Shown here in pieces: positions 46,744 through 54,416 of a stretch of DNA of 64,000 nucleotides. Source of the stretch: Larkinella sp. C7. Lineage in GTDB: Bacteria; Bacteroidota; Bacteroidia; Cytophagales; Spirosomataceae. A program made the translations under genes and the position numbers. Location of the stretch: NCBI RefSeq assembly GCF_006149005.1, contig NZ_VBSL01000022.1, positions 18,690 through 82,689 on the forward strand, written 5' to 3'. The notes beneath the pieces are model-generated. The model searched no databases and was not told where the DNA came from. It worked only from the letters and a program-made list of their open reading frames with translations. How positions within the stretch are numbered: the first letter of the stretch is position 1; each line of letters starts with the position of its first letter.

Positions 46744-47676
46744 TCATTTCTTTTCCAAATATACCTCCCGAATATACGGTTTGGCAGGCCAAAGACCACT
46801 TTTTTCGATCAGTAAGCTGCCCACATCCCGAACAATATAATTGACCAGTCCACCTCCTAAACCCGCATGTGCTTCGCGGCTGATCACGTATACGTTTCGA
46901 CGCAGGGGATATAACTTTAAACCTAAATTCTTTTGAAATGGTTGGAAAAAATCGTCGATTGAGCCCGGATTTGCCTTCTCCGATACGCCCATTACCCGCA
47001 GATTTTTTGACAACTCGGCTGCTAAAGGAGAATCGCCGTCGCTAATCCAGTTGACGCCGATAAATCCCAATGCCGTTGGATTCTTACGAACGTAATCAAT
47101 CACCTGTTTGTTTGATTTTACCGTAAAAATTTTGATACGGCTTAGATCAGAAACGTTAAACTGCTTTAGGGCAAAGTTCAGATTGCTGGAGTTGTTATTG
47201 TCGAATACCAGTACAATGGGTCCTTTCTGGCTTCCTGTCTTCAGTTGTTCCCAGCGGGTAATCTTTCCCTGAAAAATAGCGTTCAACTCGGGCATCGTAA
47301 TCAGGCTATCCTGATTTTCCCGGCCAACAATCAACGCAATACCGTCTGTGGCAATAAATTCCGATTTGTATTTGATTTTCTCCTTCGTAAAAACGGACTT
47401 CTCGTTGTCATTCAGTTCCCGCGTCGAAAACACCAGCCGGGCACTGTCCCGCAACATCGTCGTTATAGCTTCCTGCTCGGGTTTGAATGAGACGTTGAAT
47501 TTTGCGCCCGGATAAACGCCTTCATAGGCCTTATAGATGGACTCTACCATCGGCTCCAGCGATTCATCAGCCGTGACATTGATCGTTCCGTGGCTCGGGT
47601 TATCCGGCGGAGGTTTTGAGCAGGAAATCAGTCCGGTCAATGCAAGCCCTATTCCAATTGTAATCAGATTCTTCAT
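46744..47676 (-). CDS. PstS-like substrate-binding lipoprotein
   Basis: 310 residues. Lipobox LTGLISCS, then a PstS-type periplasmic binding fold: GTINVTADESLEPMVESI, FSTRELNDNEK, DGIALIVGRENQD, AIFQGKITRWEQ and PTALGFIGVNWI. No Pst transporter genes are nearby. In this setting, next to TonB/ExbBD, it may sense or bind a ligand other than phosphate. ATG 47676, two nt after the small membrane-protein stop. Confidence 0.85.
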   Translation of the reverse strand: MKNLITIGIGLALTGLISCSKPPPDNPSHGTINVTADESLEPMVESIYKAYEGVYPGAKFNVSFKPEQEAITTMLRDSARLVFSTRELNDNEKSVFTKEKIKYKSEFIATDGIALIVGRENQDSLITMPELNAIFQGKITRWEQLKTGSQKGPIVLVFDNNNSSNLNFALKQFNVSDLSRIKIFTVKSNKQVIDYVRKNPTALGFIGVNWISDGDSPLAAELSKNLRVMGVSEKANPGSIDDFFQPFQKNLGLKLYPLRRNVYVISREAHAGLGGGLVNYIVRDVGSLLIEKSGLWPAKPYIREVYLEKK

Positions 47677-47678
47677 GA

Positions 47679-47885
47679 CTAAAGCCAACGTTGTATGCCC
47701 CGGTATGCTCTAAACAGCCCATAAATGATTAGCAAGCCTGCCAACAAATATCGAAAAATCCCGGTGGGCAACAGTCCAAAAGACTGGGAGGAGGCAATCA
47801 GGTAGATGCCCCCTCCCAGGTATAACAATCCCATCAGCACCGTAACAGTCAGGCTGAAAAGATCGGCAGATGGTTTTTCTTTCAT
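47679..47885 (-). CDS. Small two-TM membrane protein of the TonB operon
   Basis: 68 residues: two hydrophobic segments (LTVTVLMGLLYLGGGIYLIA and FRYLLAGLLIIYGLFRAY) and a basic C-terminus. It is packed between tonB (8-nt gap) and the PstS-like gene (2 nt), so it is translated as part of the operon. Function not recognised. Confidence 0.75.
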   Translation of the reverse strand: MKEKPSADLFSLTVTVLMGLLYLGGGIYLIASSQSFGLLPTGIFRYLLAGLLIIYGLFRAYRGIQRWL

Positions 47886-47893
47886 TCGCAATC

Positions 47894-48721
47894 TTACTCC
47901 AACTGGAAGTTGATCGGCAAGTTGTATTTCACCCGTACCGGACGACCAGACTGTTTACCGGGTCTCCATTTTGGCATGGCCTTCACAACGCGCATGGCTT
48001 CTTCATCCGTACCAAAACCGAGTCCTTTCAGAACCGTGACATCCTGAATACTTCCGTCGGTGTTAACGACAAAGCTCACGAACACCCGGCCTGAGATGTT
48101 AGCCCGGGAGGCTGCGGGTGGGTAGCGAATGTTCTTGCCCAGAAACTGGCCAAGCGCAGCCATCCCCCCCGGAAATTCCGGGTTTTGTTCAACAACGGTA
48201 AAGATTTGGTCTTCTTTGGGAGCCGCTTCAACGGCAGCTTCCACTTTGGTTGGACCGGCGGTTTCTTCCGGAGCCACAATCACCTCTTCGGCGTTGGGGT
48301 CACCTTCCTGCGTTTTTTCAGCCGCAACGGCTTCTTTCAACTCTTCCACGGTTGGCGGAGGAGTTTCTTCAGGAACTTCTTCATCCGGCTTTACTTCCGG
48401 AGGGAGAAACTTCACCGTGTTCACCTTCGGCAATTCAACCGGTGGTGGCGGTGGTGGTGGTGGCTCATTGGGGTCAATCGGCGGAGGTGGTAGCTTCATC
48501 AGGTCCACTTCAACCATCGCCTGCTCATCCTCTTTCGGAGTCAAAACAGAAATAATTGAAGGAGTAGCCATTGCCAGCAGAAACAGTACCGACCCGATAA
48601 TCAGGGCCCGATACACCGTTGTGGAATAGCCTTTCCGTAATGCATACGCACCATACGCCTTGTTACGATCTGCGAACACGATGTCATCGAGTGTTGCAGG
48701 ATTAGTCGTTACTTCTGCCAT
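47894..48721 (-). CDS. tonB: TonB-family energy transducer
   Basis: 275 residues. N-terminal cytoplasmic part (DDIVFADRNKAYGAYALRKG, a Bacteroidota TonB signature), one TM helix near 45-65, a Pro-rich periplasmic linker with PPPPPPPPVELP and many Glu/Pro, and the TonB C-terminal domain (PEFPGGMAALGQFLGKNIRY, GRVFVSFVVNTDGSI, AMPKWRPGKQSGRPV). It carries proton-motive energy from ExbB/D to outer-membrane receptors. ATG 48721. Confidence 0.93.
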   Translation of the reverse strand: MAEVTTNPATLDDIVFADRNKAYGAYALRKGYSTTVYRALIIGSVLFLLAMATPSIISVLTPKEDEQAMVEVDLMKLPPPPIDPNEPPPPPPPPVELPKVNTVKFLPPEVKPDEEVPEETPPPTVEELKEAVAAEKTQEGDPNAEEVIVAPEETAGPTKVEAAVEAAPKEDQIFTVVEQNPEFPGGMAALGQFLGKNIRYPPAASRANISGRVFVSFVVNTDGSIQDVTVLKGLGFGTDEEAMRVVKAMPKWRPGKQSGRPVRVKYNLPINFQLE

Positions 48722-48762
48722 GGCGATTAAATAATTATTGGGTTGGCTTCATCAGCCGTTCA

Positions 48763-49293
48763 TTACTTCATTTTGTCGGCAATAAGCTTATTCTCATCGG
48801 GAGTCAACTGGTCTACCAATGCGTAGCGTTTTGTCTTCGTAATGGCCATCTCGTCCAGCATGTCCACCAGGTTTTTGTAGGTAGATTCTGCGGTTGGCTT
48901 AATCACCACAACGAAGTCTTTCTCTCCGATTTTTTGCTTGTTTTCCTGAAGTGCATTCCGAATTTCGGGACCAAACTGAACCGTTTTCAATTCCGGGTCT
49001 TCGTTAGCCGCTTTTCCGAAAATGTAATGGATCTGGTTTTCTTTCCCCAGGAAAATCGTCATTACCTTGGAGGCCTTGATGGGCTCCGTTTCAACTTTCT
49101 CGGTCTTGTCTGGCACGTTTAGTGTCATCGAAGACGGTTTACTTAAGGTGGAGGCAAGAATGAAAAACGTAATGAGAAGAAAGCCCAAGTCAACCATCGG
49201 CGTCATATCGACCCGGGTAGACCCTTTTTTACTGCGGACTTTCCCACCTTTATGTTTACCACCACCACCCCCACCAGCGTCGATATCTGCCAT
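48763..49293 (-). CDS. exbD: ExbD/TolR-family proton-channel protein, second copy
   Basis: 176 residues. Gly-rich cytoplasmic start (DAGGGGGGKHKGG), then the ExbD helix TRVDMTPMVDLGFLLITFFI with the essential membrane Asp, and a periplasmic domain ending in PTAESTYKNLVDMLDEM. It works with ExbB. It differs clearly from the neighbouring exbD, so the two probably form a heteromeric complex. Confidence 0.93.
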   Translation of the reverse strand: MADIDAGGGGGGKHKGGKVRSKKGSTRVDMTPMVDLGFLLITFFILASTLSKPSSMTLNVPDKTEKVETEPIKASKVMTIFLGKENQIHYIFGKAANEDPELKTVQFGPEIRNALQENKQKIGEKDFVVVIKPTAESTYKNLVDMLDEMAITKTKRYALVDQLTPDENKLIADKMK

Positions 49294-49341
49294 TGTGTTA
49301 CGAATCTAAGGCGATGAATCGCGTGAGTTTGTGGTTAATAA

Positions 49342-49968
49342 TTAATCATTTGTCCAGCCGGCCGGCGGAGCTTCAGTCCCGGTAATCAGGTTAAACTTGT
49401 TAATGTTCTGCGATTGCAGGGAACTTAACACGTTCTTGAAGTTCGGAAATTTTGCCAGGTTATCCCCTTTTACAGCGATACGCAGTTTGTTATTCGCTTT
49501 CCGGGCATTGAATACCCATTGCGACAACTGGTTCGTTTGCAGGCTGGCCGTTGAATCGACCGGAACGCCCGGCTGTTTTACCTGCGCCTGCTGATCTGAT
49601 TTCAGCGATAAAAACGACTTCAATTGGTTGACCGGAATCCCGAAGTTTGGCAGCAGAGAGAACGCTTTCTTTTCCCGATCGGAGAACGAAATCCCGTAGG
49701 TTTCTCCAATGTTTTCGAGCATGGCAATCCGATTGGGTTGCCCATCGATACCAAAGAACACTTTCCCCTCTTTGTCCAGACTAATCGTCATGATATCCGT
49801 ATCGGGAACTTTTATACCGGAAATCGAGGTCGGCGGATTGATTTCAGCAGCCTCCTGTACGCGAATCTGAGCCGTCAAAATAAAGAAGGTCAGAAGAAGG
49901 AATGCTACATCACACATCGCCGTCATGTCCATGTGAGGTCTCGACCGTTTAGGCTTAACGATAGGCAT
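49342..49968 (-). CDS. exbD: ExbD/TolR-family proton-channel protein, first copy
   Basis: 208 residues. PHMDMTAMCDVAFLLLTFFI contains the membrane Asp; the periplasmic domain is longer than usual and includes a Gln/Ser-rich region (FLSLKSDQQAQVKQPG). Follows exbB after 43 nt. Two exbD genes per operon are common in Bacteroidota. Confidence 0.92.
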   Translation of the reverse strand: MPIVKPKRSRPHMDMTAMCDVAFLLLTFFILTAQIRVQEAAEINPPTSISGIKVPDTDIMTISLDKEGKVFFGIDGQPNRIAMLENIGETYGISFSDREKKAFSLLPNFGIPVNQLKSFLSLKSDQQAQVKQPGVPVDSTASLQTNQLSQWVFNARKANNKLRIAVKGDNLAKFPNFKNVLSSLQSQNINKFNLITGTEAPPAGWTND

Positions 49969-50011
49969 AGTTTATTGTTTTTTGTGATGTAAAAACGGTA
50001 CCGAACCCCAA

Positions 50012-50845
50012 TTAATTGTGTGCGGCAAAGTTTTGCTGAATGCTCAAACCGATTTCATCGATATTGTAAGTCAATTCATCAATGCGGCTCGTAAAGTAGC
50101 TGTACATGATCGTCGCTATGGCGGCCGTACCGATACCCAACGCCGTGTTGACAAGGGCTTCAGAAATACCCGTTGACAAAGCGGCCGTATCCGGCTGACC
50201 CGTTGATCCCAATTCGCTAAAGGCGCGGATCATACCCAATACCGTACCCAACAGGGCAACCAGTGTCGATACAGAAGCCAGCGTAGCAATGATGGTCAGG
50301 TTTTTCTCCAGCATCGGCAATTCAAGCGTTGTTGCTTCTTCAACTTCTTTCTGAAGTGCAACCAGTTTTTGCTCTTTGGTCAGTTCCGTGTCCGTTCTGA
50401 GTTGCTGGTATTTTACCAGCGCCGTTTTAACGACGTTTCCAACTGAACCTTTCTGACGGTCACATTCTTTGATAGCGGCTTCAACTTCATTGCGGTCGAG
50501 CTGACCCTTCACTTTCCGAACAAATTCGTCGATTGAACCGGAACCATTGGCACGACCGATCGTAATAAAACGCTCAATTGAGAAAACCAGCACAATTAAG
50601 AAACAGGTAAACAGAATTGGTACAATTGAACCGCCTTTGTAGATGATCCCAAAATAATCGCCGTCGATCGGTAGGTTTTCGTTATTTCCACCTTGAAAGT
50701 GACTGGCATCGCCAAATACAAACATGTACGTGCTCAAAGCGATGGCAAACAAAATGGGAATGACAAACACCGGGTTCAGACCGCTCGACTTTTTCTTGGG
50801 AGCTGCTGCTTTAGCTGGTGCTGGAGTTGGAGATTGTGTTTTCAT
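50012..50845 (-). CDS. exbB: MotA/TolQ/ExbB-family proton channel
   Basis: 277 residues. Ala/Pro/Lys-rich N-terminus, a TM helix (FVIPILFAIALSTYMFVFG), a second (SIVPILFTCFLIVLVFSIERF), the cytoplasmic loop and the TolQ signature LASVSTLVALLGTVLGMIRA plus SEALVNTALGIGTAAIATIM. First gene of the exbB-exbD-exbD-tonB operon. ATG 50845. Confidence 0.93.
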   Translation of the reverse strand: MKTQSPTPAPAKAAAPKKKSSGLNPVFVIPILFAIALSTYMFVFGDASHFQGGNNENLPIDGDYFGIIYKGGSIVPILFTCFLIVLVFSIERFITIGRANGSGSIDEFVRKVKGQLDRNEVEAAIKECDRQKGSVGNVVKTALVKYQQLRTDTELTKEQKLVALQKEVEEATTLELPMLEKNLTIIATLASVSTLVALLGTVLGMIRAFSELGSTGQPDTAALSTGISEALVNTALGIGTAAIATIMYSYFTSRIDELTYNIDEIGLSIQQNFAAHN

Positions 50846-51392
50846 TAGACTAACTGTAGGGTTAAATTGAAACTGGTTTTTTGTGTAAAGAAAACGAAAA
50901 TTTCAAATTGAAACGTTTTGGTAGAATAAAATTTCGGAAGACTTTCCGCGAAGCCTACTACAAAAGTATCAATTTTCTATCTGAATTTATACAAATGGGT
51001 AGGTCATTTTTTTGTTAATTCGGGAATTTATTCAACGATTTTTAGATTTTTCCAAGTTTTTAACATAGTATTAAATTTGTAAAAAAATTAGTAACTATTT
51101 CTTTTTCACGCCATTATACGAAATATTATTTGTTTGCATATAAAAGCCAGTTTGTACCCTTGTGAATGAAAGATTTATGCGGGTAAATCTGCCTGACTGG
51201 TGAAGATCTCTCTCCTTTTGGGATTTCTACCTATTAATCAGGACGTTATTGCCCTAAACTGGTTACAAATATACAACTAAAAATATCGTTCAGAAAAATT
51301 ATGTTCGGGTGACCAGCCGCATAAAATCCGTTTTTTCGTCTCTGATTCTGCTTTTTTTGCAAAAATCACAGTAGCGAGCCCTTAAAAATTGT
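50846..51392. other. 547-bp AT-rich intergenic region upstream of exbB
   Basis: No coding frame or RNA gene is recognisable. The region is markedly AT-rich compared with its neighbours. On the minus strand, 50961-50968 reads TACTTTTG, a TAnnTTTG -7 element 116 nt before exbB. The 350 bp further upstream, up to the MFS stop, hold poly-A/T runs but no repeat or operator I can define. Confidence 0.6.
50961..50968 (-). promoter_or_regulatory. Candidate -7 element of the exbB operon
   Basis: CAAAAGTA on the plus strand (TACTTTTG on the minus strand) fits TAnnTTTG; a CAAA (TTTG) at 50992-50995 lies 23 nt upstream as a loosely spaced -33 candidate. It predicts a leader of about 110 nt. Confidence 0.45.
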
Positions 51393-52568
51393 TTATTTTT
51401 TTTTCGGTTTCCCCAAAAGAAACAGAAAGGAAACAGATGAAAAGACGGCAATGCTGAAGAATGCCAGCGGGAACCGATCGTTTTTATTATCATAAAGAAA
51501 AGCCGAAAGATAAGCGCCCAGCCCGATACCGGCCTCCAGTGCAATGTACATGGTTGCCAGTGCCCGCCCCCGATTCTCCGCATGGCTAAGATCAACGGTC
51601 CAGGCCTGCGCTGTTGGCGAATACATGCCCATCGAAATGCCAAACACCACGCCTGCGAGCAAAAACGACGTGGTAGAAGTGCTAAGGGCCAGTAAAACCA
51701 TAGCCGCCGTGATGATCAGGGAAGCCAGGCACAATACCGGACGACGCCCGTACTCGTCGGATATCTTACCCGCCAGAAAGCGAATCGCCAGGGAAGAAAT
51801 GGTGAAAACCGTGAAAAATAATCCCTTATTGCCCACATTCAATGCCTGGCTGAAGTCGGGAGCCAGCGTAATGACCGCACCAAAACTGAAGGAGTTGAGA
51901 AAAGTGACCAACGATGGCGCAAAAACCGCAGGCTCGAACACATCCCGACGGGAAATTCGTAACAAACGCCAGCGAAACGGCACACGATTGGCCAGCGTCT
52001 CCTTCATGTTCACTAAAATGATGATGGAAAGTAGCGCCAGCGCCGAAGACGTATAAAACAGGGCATTCAGGCCAAAAAGCGACGTCAGCCAACTCCCCAA
52101 AGCCGGGCCGAACGCCATGCCGATGCTGCCACTTAAGCCTAAAACGCCCATCGCTTCGCCCCGCCGTGCATCAGGAACAATGTCGGCCACGTAAGCCGAG
52201 GTGCCGGTCGGTTTGAATCCGGTCGAAAAACCGTGTACCAGCCGCAGCAGCAGCAAAGCCGCCACGCCGTTGAACCAGACCAGCGGAACCAACGGGTACA
52301 AAAAACCGCACACGAAACAGACCAGCGACCCGAAAGCCATCACCGGCACCCGGCCGATGGTGTCGGTCAACCGCCCGCTGAACGGTCTTGATAATCCGGC
52401 GGTTATGGTAAACAAACTGATGATATAGCCTTTGTATTCGGCCCCGCCCAGGTCTGTTAGATAACCCGGTAATTCGGGAATCAGCATATTGAAGCTGGCA
52501 AAGAAGAGGAAAGAACTCAGGCAGAGAAGAAAAAAAGCAGGAGTGTAAATGGTACGCGGCTGTTGCAT
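51393..52568 (-). CDS. Major facilitator superfamily transporter
   Basis: 391 residues with 12 hydrophobic segments. The motif-A loop GRLTDTIGRVPVM lies between TM2 and TM3, its repeat GKISDEYGRRPVL between TM8 and TM9, and motif-C-like GSIGMAFGPALGSWL in TM5. This is the layout of drug:H+ antiporters, but the substrate is unknown. ATG 52568 is chosen over a TTG two codons upstream. Confidence 0.88.
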   Translation of the reverse strand: MQQPRTIYTPAFFLLCLSSFLFFASFNMLIPELPGYLTDLGGAEYKGYIISLFTITAGLSRPFSGRLTDTIGRVPVMAFGSLVCFVCGFLYPLVPLVWFNGVAALLLLRLVHGFSTGFKPTGTSAYVADIVPDARRGEAMGVLGLSGSIGMAFGPALGSWLTSLFGLNALFYTSSALALLSIIILVNMKETLANRVPFRWRLLRISRRDVFEPAVFAPSLVTFLNSFSFGAVITLAPDFSQALNVGNKGLFFTVFTISSLAIRFLAGKISDEYGRRPVLCLASLIITAAMVLLALSTSTTSFLLAGVVFGISMGMYSPTAQAWTVDLSHAENRGRALATMYIALEAGIGLGAYLSAFLYDNKNDRFPLAFFSIAVFSSVSFLFLLGKPKKK

Positions 52569-52571
52569 CCG

Positions 52572-52579
52572 CAAAATTA
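52572..52579 (-). promoter_or_regulatory. -7 element adjoining the MFS start codon
   Basis: CAAAATTA on the plus strand is TAATTTTG on the minus strand, only 3 nt before the ATG. Transcription would start at or just inside the start codon, implying a leaderless transcript or a downstream start. Confidence 0.35.
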
Positions 52580-52610
52580 ATCAGATTTACGGTTTTCAAT
52601 AAACCAAAAA

Positions 52611-52639
52611 AAAGCTACTTCCGAATCAGAAGTAGCTTT
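52611..52639 (-). terminator. Rho-independent terminator of the small secreted protein
   Basis: Perfect 11-bp stem AAAGCTACTTC/GAAGTAGCTTT with a 7-nt loop; on the minus strand it is followed by a T8 run. It lies 39 nt after the stop. Confidence 0.85.
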
Positions 52640-52678
52640 CCTGCGCTTTCTTAACCTAAACTAATCCTACAGAATCAT

Positions 52679-53056
52679 TTATTTCATGGAAATCATCCGG
52701 GTCGGCTCAACCACCGCGGGTTTTCCAATGTTGACCGTCTTTTTAACACTTCCCTCCGAAGAGATAAACTCCAGTTCATACTGCCCGTCCGCCAAACCGC
52801 TGACGTCCAGTTTTGCAGCAAACTTGCTTTCGTTTTTGCCAATAAACCGTTTGAAGAAAACGTCATTGTCCTTGTTACGCAAGACAACCGTTACCGGTGT
52901 CGATGAGGACTTTTCAACGGCCACCCAGATTTTGTTTTGATTCGTCACAAACGTGCTCGTTTCAAACGAACGATTTTTGGGCGTGTTCGGAGTGGCCGTT
53001 GCGAGGTTGGCGCTCAACAGCGCAGTGCAGATCAAAGTACCAAATAATGCTTTCAT
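52679..53056 (-). CDS. Small secreted beta-sandwich-like protein of unknown function
   Basis: 125 residues. Signal peptide MKALFGTLICTALLSANLATA, then strands with a pattern like a T9SS-domain or carboxypeptidase-regulatory fold: VVLRNKDNDVFFKRFIG, KLDVSGLADGQYELEFIS, VKKTVNIGKP. Such short proteins are frequent in Cytophagales, where the LDVSGLADGQY-type segment resembles T9SS sorting modules, but no cargo domain is attached. ATG 53056. Monocistronic between an upstream regulatory-looking gap and its own terminator. Confidence 0.7.
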   Translation of the reverse strand: MKALFGTLICTALLSANLATATPNTPKNRSFETSTFVTNQNKIWVAVEKSSSTPVTVVLRNKDNDVFFKRFIGKNESKFAAKLDVSGLADGQYELEFISSEGSVKKTVNIGKPAVVEPTRMISMK

Positions 53057-53359
53057 GGTTTGTTCGTATTTGTTGTTGTTGTTTCTATTTATGTTGTTGT
53101 TACTGTTCTGATTATTGTATGCCAATTGCCATGCCAACAAATTAACATCCTGATAATCAGCATACAAATTTTCAGTACTGTTGAAAGGTGTACGAAGCCG
53201 GACACTATTTGTTCGGTTGCGGACATCGTGGACACGGTTTTGGCACAACCGTGTCCGAATACCGTGTCAGGCAAATTCAATCCGGGCTAAAGGGTAGATG
53301 TTTTTGCCATTCGCCTTCTTTCCTTTAATTCCCAAACCAATTAGCTGTTCTTGAATTTC
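53057..53359. other. 303-bp divergent intergenic region with a short palindrome
   Basis: The part nearest the secreted-protein gene is a T/G-rich leader with repeated TTGTTG. The centre holds a GACACGGTT palindrome (separate entry) with an additional ACCGTGTC copy at 53261-53268. No gene is visible. It should contain the promoters of both divergent genes, but no TAnnTTTG element is convincing. Confidence 0.5.
53231..53255. repeat. Palindrome GACACGGTT-N7-AACCGTGTC, possible operator
   Basis: Perfect 9-bp arms (53231-53239, 53247-53255), with another half-site ACCGTGTC at 53261-53268 and related GGACA words upstream. It is positioned about 105 nt before the RraA-like start and 175 nt before the secreted-protein start. 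Symmetry and half-site repetition suit a dimeric regulator, but no T-tract supports termination. Confidence 0.45.
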
Positions 53360-54313
53360 ATGATGAAACGGGTATCTCTATTAATCGCATCGCTCGTTCT
53401 GTTCGGACTGGCGACGGTGTCGTTCGGGCAACAAATCTCCCGCGAAGAACTGATCTTTCTCACCCCGGAATGGAAAGGGGAACGCTTCCCCGATGGGCGG
53501 CCCAAAGTGCCGGACGCCATTCTGAAGCGCATGAAACTGGTGACCCACGAAGAAGCCTGGGCCACCATGAAAGGCGAAAACTACAAGTATCAATATGCCG
53601 GTGGCTGGCAAACCATCAACCCCGACAGCGTGCTGGTGGGTCGCGCACTCACGGCCACGTTCATGCCCGGGCGACCCGATGTGCAGCGGGTTACCGATAA
53701 AAAAGGACACGAAAAAGACGGCCGCGTTAAATCCCAGAATTCCTGGCCCATCGATATGCTCGTCAAAGGCGACGTGTACGTGGTCGATCAGTTCGACATG
53801 CATGAAGACGGCCCGACCATCGGCGACAACCTTGGCAATTCCATCTATGCCAAAACCGGTAACGGTATCGTTTACGAAGGGGCCGTACGCGACATCGCCG
53901 GCCTGAAGGAAATCGGCGGTTTTACATCCTACTTCCGCAGCTATCACCCCTCCCATCACCTCAACAACGCCGACGGCGAGCTGAACACGACTTTGGTGGG
54001 CATTAACCGCCCGACGCGCATCGGCAAAGTGATGGTGATGCCCGGCGACATCGTGCTGGGCCGCGACGGGGGCGTGAGTTTCATTCCTCCTCACCTGGCC
54101 GAGAAAGTCGTAAAAACGTCTGAAATCGTCCGTTTGCGGGATATGTTTGGCCACCAGCGGCTGCGCGAACAGAAATACACGCCCGGCCAGATCGACACCC
54201 GCTGGTCGGATGTGATCGAAAAGGATTTCTCCCAGTGGCTCAACGCCCACCTGAGCGAATTGCCGGTTCCGAAAGAACAAATTCAGGAATATCTAAAAAC
54301 CCGTACGTGGTGA
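53360..54313 (+). CDS. Exported RraA-like protein (HMG/CHA aldolase family)
   Basis: 317 residues with a signal peptide ending near VSFGQQ. The core has the RraA/HMG-aldolase motifs: VGRALTATFMPG, DVYVVDQFDMHEDG, GDNLGNSIYAKTGNGIVYEG and AVRDIAGLKEIGGF, whose Arg-Asp pair binds metal-chelated pyruvate-type substrates, then PGDIVLGRDGGVSFIPP. The usual RraA length is ~160-230 residues, so N- and C-terminal extensions are present. The family covers 4-hydroxy-4-methyl-2-oxoglutarate aldolases. At the head of a sugar-acid locus, an aldolase on keto acids is plausible. ATG 53360 (an ATG directly follows). Confidence 0.8.
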   Translation: MMKRVSLLIASLVLFGLATVSFGQQISREELIFLTPEWKGERFPDGRPKVPDAILKRMKLVTHEEAWATMKGENYKYQYAGGWQTINPDSVLVGRALTATFMPGRPDVQRVTDKKGHEKDGRVKSQNSWPIDMLVKGDVYVVDQFDMHEDGPTIGDNLGNSIYAKTGNGIVYEGAVRDIAGLKEIGGFTSYFRSYHPSHHLNNADGELNTTLVGINRPTRIGKVMVMPGDIVLGRDGGVSFIPPHLAEKVVKTSEIVRLRDMFGHQRLREQKYTPGQIDTRWSDVIEKDFSQWLNAHLSELPVPKEQIQEYLKTRTW

Positions 54314-54319
54314 AGCGTT

Positions 54320-54389
54320 GTTTCGCGGAGTTGAGCGGAGAAAAAACACTTCGCTTGACGCTCCCTTCCTCCGCTCAACTCCGCGAAAC
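54320..54389. repeat. Intergenic inverted repeat IR-8, perfect 21-bp arms
   Basis: Arms 54320-54340 and 54369-54389 pair perfectly over 21 bp, 28-nt loop. The arm is two copies of a GCGGAGTTGAGCGGAG-style word. It starts 6 nt after the RraA-like stop and ends 27 nt before the next ATG. Confidence 0.92.
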
Positions 54390-54416
54390 AGCTCTTTTCC
54401 TTACACACCTCAACTC

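Noticed and set aside
48129..48629. Ser/Gly-rich plus-strand frame with GGGGGGG
   Set aside because: It is the antisense of the Pro-rich linker of TonB, not a real gene.
53057..53145. T/G-rich leader as a coding region
   Set aside because: It is a low-complexity leader of TTG words without a plausible frame of its own.
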